Part shown: piece after piece, positions 62,339 to 64,000 of the stretch
How the letters are laid out: every line of letters begins with the position of its first letter
Numbering within the stretch: the stretch's first letter is position 1
Assembly: GCA_964059195.1 (NCBI GenBank)
Contig: CAXKWD010000009.1
Coordinates: forward strand, 146,811,890 to 146,875,889
Direction: 5' to 3'
Origin: Ectobius pallidus
Lineage: Eukaryota; Arthropoda; Insecta; Blattodea; Ectobiidae
DNA length: 64,000 bases
Position numbers and translations under genes: made by a program
Notes under the pieces: generated by a model
Database searches by the model: none
Seen by the model: only the letters and a program-made list of their open reading frames with translations
What the model was told of the DNA's origin: nothing

Positions 62339-64000
62339 ATGGCAAATAATCCTAAACGCGCATTCACTAAAATTGATTATGAATCACTTAATAACTACTT
62401 CGTGACATTTCCATTTGTTTTTAATGGAAATACACATGATGTAAATGAATTAGCTGATAAACTTACAGATTATATAACTGAAGGAAAACTTAGATGCTCA
62501 AAAACTAAAGAAAAAAGATGCTACCATAAGAGATTGCAGAAACCTTGGGTAAACGATGACTTATTGTCCTTAATAAAAAGGAAAGATGCACTATATGCCA
62601 AAACCAAAAAAATTAATGCAAGCGAAAACATCATACTTGACCACAAAAATGTAGCAAGATTAGTAACAATAAAGAAGAGAGAACTGAAGCATAATTACTA
62701 TAAAAAATTAATAAGTGAAACTAAAAATAAAAAAAGCATATGGAAAATTACAAATGAACTTTTACAAAAGAGAAAAACTAAAAGTACAACAAATATCTCT
62801 ATAAAAGTAGATAACATTGAATACACAAATACCCAGCAAATATGTAACATTCTTAATAAATACTACATTAATGTAGCCAAAAAATTAAGCCCTAGGCCAG
62901 AAGTAGACAGTCATCAGCTCAGTCATATTAATAGAAATCCCTACTCAATGTTTTTAAGGCCTACAGATACAAATGAAGTTAGTAAAATAGTCTCAACACT
63001 AAAGAATAGAGATTCAAAAACAGATGACAATATTAGCAGTAGTATTTTGAAAAATTGTAGTCAGAATCTTATGCCTCATATAGTTAAAATTGTAAATGAC
63101 TCATTCAATGAAGGTATTATGCCAGATCTATGTAAGACTGCTAGAATCTTGCCCATATACAAGGGAGGTGATAAAACAGAACCTAGTAACTATAGACCCA
63201 TCAGCATATTACCAACGCTGTCAAAAATTATTGAAAAGGTGATGAAGGACAGATTAGTCTCTTTTATAAGCAATCCCACAAATAGAATTCTGAGTAAACA
63301 CCAATATGGCTTCTTAAAAAAATCCAGCACGCTAAATGCAACTGTAGATGCCATAATTCCATTACAAAAAGCACTTGATATGAATCAAATTGCAGCGTGT
63401 CTTTTTATTGACCTAAAAAAGGCATTTGATTTAGTAAATCATGACAGACTGTTGTATAAAATGGAGCAAATAGGGATAAGAGGAATGCCATTGACATGGT
63501 TTAAAAATTATCTTGGTAATAGAAACCAATATGTATCTATAGATGACAAGAGATCAAGCAATCTTGATATCTCTTGTGGTGTACCCCAAGGCTCAGTCCT
63601 TGGACCTATACTCTTCCTAATATTCATAAATGATGTTGCAGACCTAACGCTTAAAGGTAAACTCATTATGTTTGCTGACGATATGTCTATATTCTATCAG
63701 GGTAATAATGAAAATGAGATAATTAAGCAAATCCAAACCGACCTCAATGTACTATCAAAATGGGTTAATACTAACCTGTTAGTCTTAAATCCCTCTAAAA
63801 CTAAGTACATGTTTTTTAGGAAGAGGGGATATCAAATAAAAGAACATGATGTAATAAGAATTGAAGATACGATTGTTGAAGAAGTTCACAGCACCACTTT
63901 CCTTGGACTAAAATTAGATCAAACACTCAGCTGGAATGATCACATTGAACATATTAGTAATAAAGTCTCAATCGTCACTGGCATCCTGTTTAGACTAAGA
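62339..64000 (+). CDS. LINE reverse transcriptase, open to window end (partial)
   Basis: From an ATG at 62339 the frame stays open for more than 550 codons to the right edge. It shows PWVNDDLLSLIKRKDALYAK, YKGGDKTEPSNYRPISILPT, QYGFLKKSSTLNATVDA, the first catalytic site FIDLKKAFDLVN, GVPQGSVLGPILF, FADDMSIFYQG with the catalytic pair, and TFLGLKLDQTLSW. It continues in frame with the SDH endonuclease end upstream of the ATG, so the true start lies before the stop at 62270. The C-terminus lies outside the window. Confidence 0.85.
   Translation, partial: MANNPKRAFTKIDYESLNNYFVTFPFVFNGNTHDVNELADKLTDYITEGKLRCSKTKEKRCYHKRLQKPWVNDDLLSLIKRKDALYAKTKKINASENIILDHKNVARLVTIKKRELKHNYYKKLISETKNKKSIWKITNELLQKRKTKSTTNISIKVDNIEYTNTQQICNILNKYYINVAKKLSPRPEVDSHQLSHINRNPYSMFLRPTDTNEVSKIVSTLKNRDSKTDDNISSSILKNCSQNLMPHIVKIVNDSFNEGIMPDLCKTARILPIYKGGDKTEPSNYRPISILPTLSKIIEKVMKDRLVSFISNPTNRILSKHQYGFLKKSSTLNATVDAIIPLQKALDMNQIAACLFIDLKKAFDLVNHDRLLYKMEQIGIRGMPLTWFKNYLGNRNQYVSIDDKRSSNLDISCGVPQGSVLGPILFLIFINDVADLTLKGKLIMFADDMSIFYQGNNENEIIKQIQTDLNVLSKWVNTNLLVLNPSKTKYMFFRKRGYQIKEHDVIRIEDTIVEEVHSTTFLGLKLDQTLSWNDHIEHISNKVSIVTGILFRLR

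Larger units (their letters stand above)
61870..64000 (+). mobile_element. Jockey/CR1-group LINE, runs off the window
   Basis: A 5'-truncated LINE beginning within the endonuclease (KKGGGVSIYI-like at about 61880) and continuing through the reverse transcriptase to the right edge. Same family as 1985-5215 but in opposite orientation and less damaged. Confidence 0.85.

Overview
The window is animal nuclear DNA, most likely from a hemimetabolous insect with a large, transposon-rich genome. I favour a cockroach or termite (Blattodea), but that is inference. The evidence is AT-rich sequence, split genes with GT-AG introns of 1.3-3.7 kb, insect-type odorant-receptor exons, and several generations of hAT, Tc1/mariner, Helitron, Penelope, non-LTR and tRNA-SINE insertions. 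Nothing prokaryotic was seen.

The only host genes I can support form a tandem odorant-receptor (OR) array on the minus strand. Gene A (60088 down to 45215) assembles from seven exons into a frame-consistent 1140-nt CDS of 379 codons plus stop, with GT-AG introns throughout. Gene B (36179 down to about 31608) keeps exons 1, 2 and part of 3; exon 3 is broken by an RTE-like retroposon and exons 4-7 were not found. Gene C (22084 down to 8316) keeps exons 1, 2 and 7; exons 3-6 were not found, and the space holds an intact Penelope-like element and other repeats. The flanks 5' of each exon 1 are also paralogous (25.7-29.7 kb, 37.0-42.1 kb, 60.1-61.6 kb). This gives natural empty-site comparisons that fix the ends of several younger insertions.

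Region by region: 1-2 kb holds Helitron-like repeats and a SINE. 2-5.2 kb is a minus-strand LINE split by a Penelope-type insertion. 5.6-7.8 kb is a hAT-like element containing a LINE that contains a perfect 285-bp-arm palindrome. 8.3-22 kb is gene C with its invaders. 22.25-25.67 kb is a hAT-like element with nested transposons. 25.7-36.2 kb is the duplicated flank and gene B. 36.3-45 kb is a canonical Helitron, the duplicated flank and a Helitron-like element. 45.2-60.1 kb is gene A with many intronic transposons. 60.1-64 kb is its 5' flank and a LINE whose reading frame is open to the window edge.

Besides the OR array, the most notable signal is a set of hammerhead-ribozyme-like cores (CTGANGA, stem, GAAA, then NUH). 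They lie at the end of the intact Penelope ORF and inside small insertions with inverted arms and 12-14 bp target duplications.
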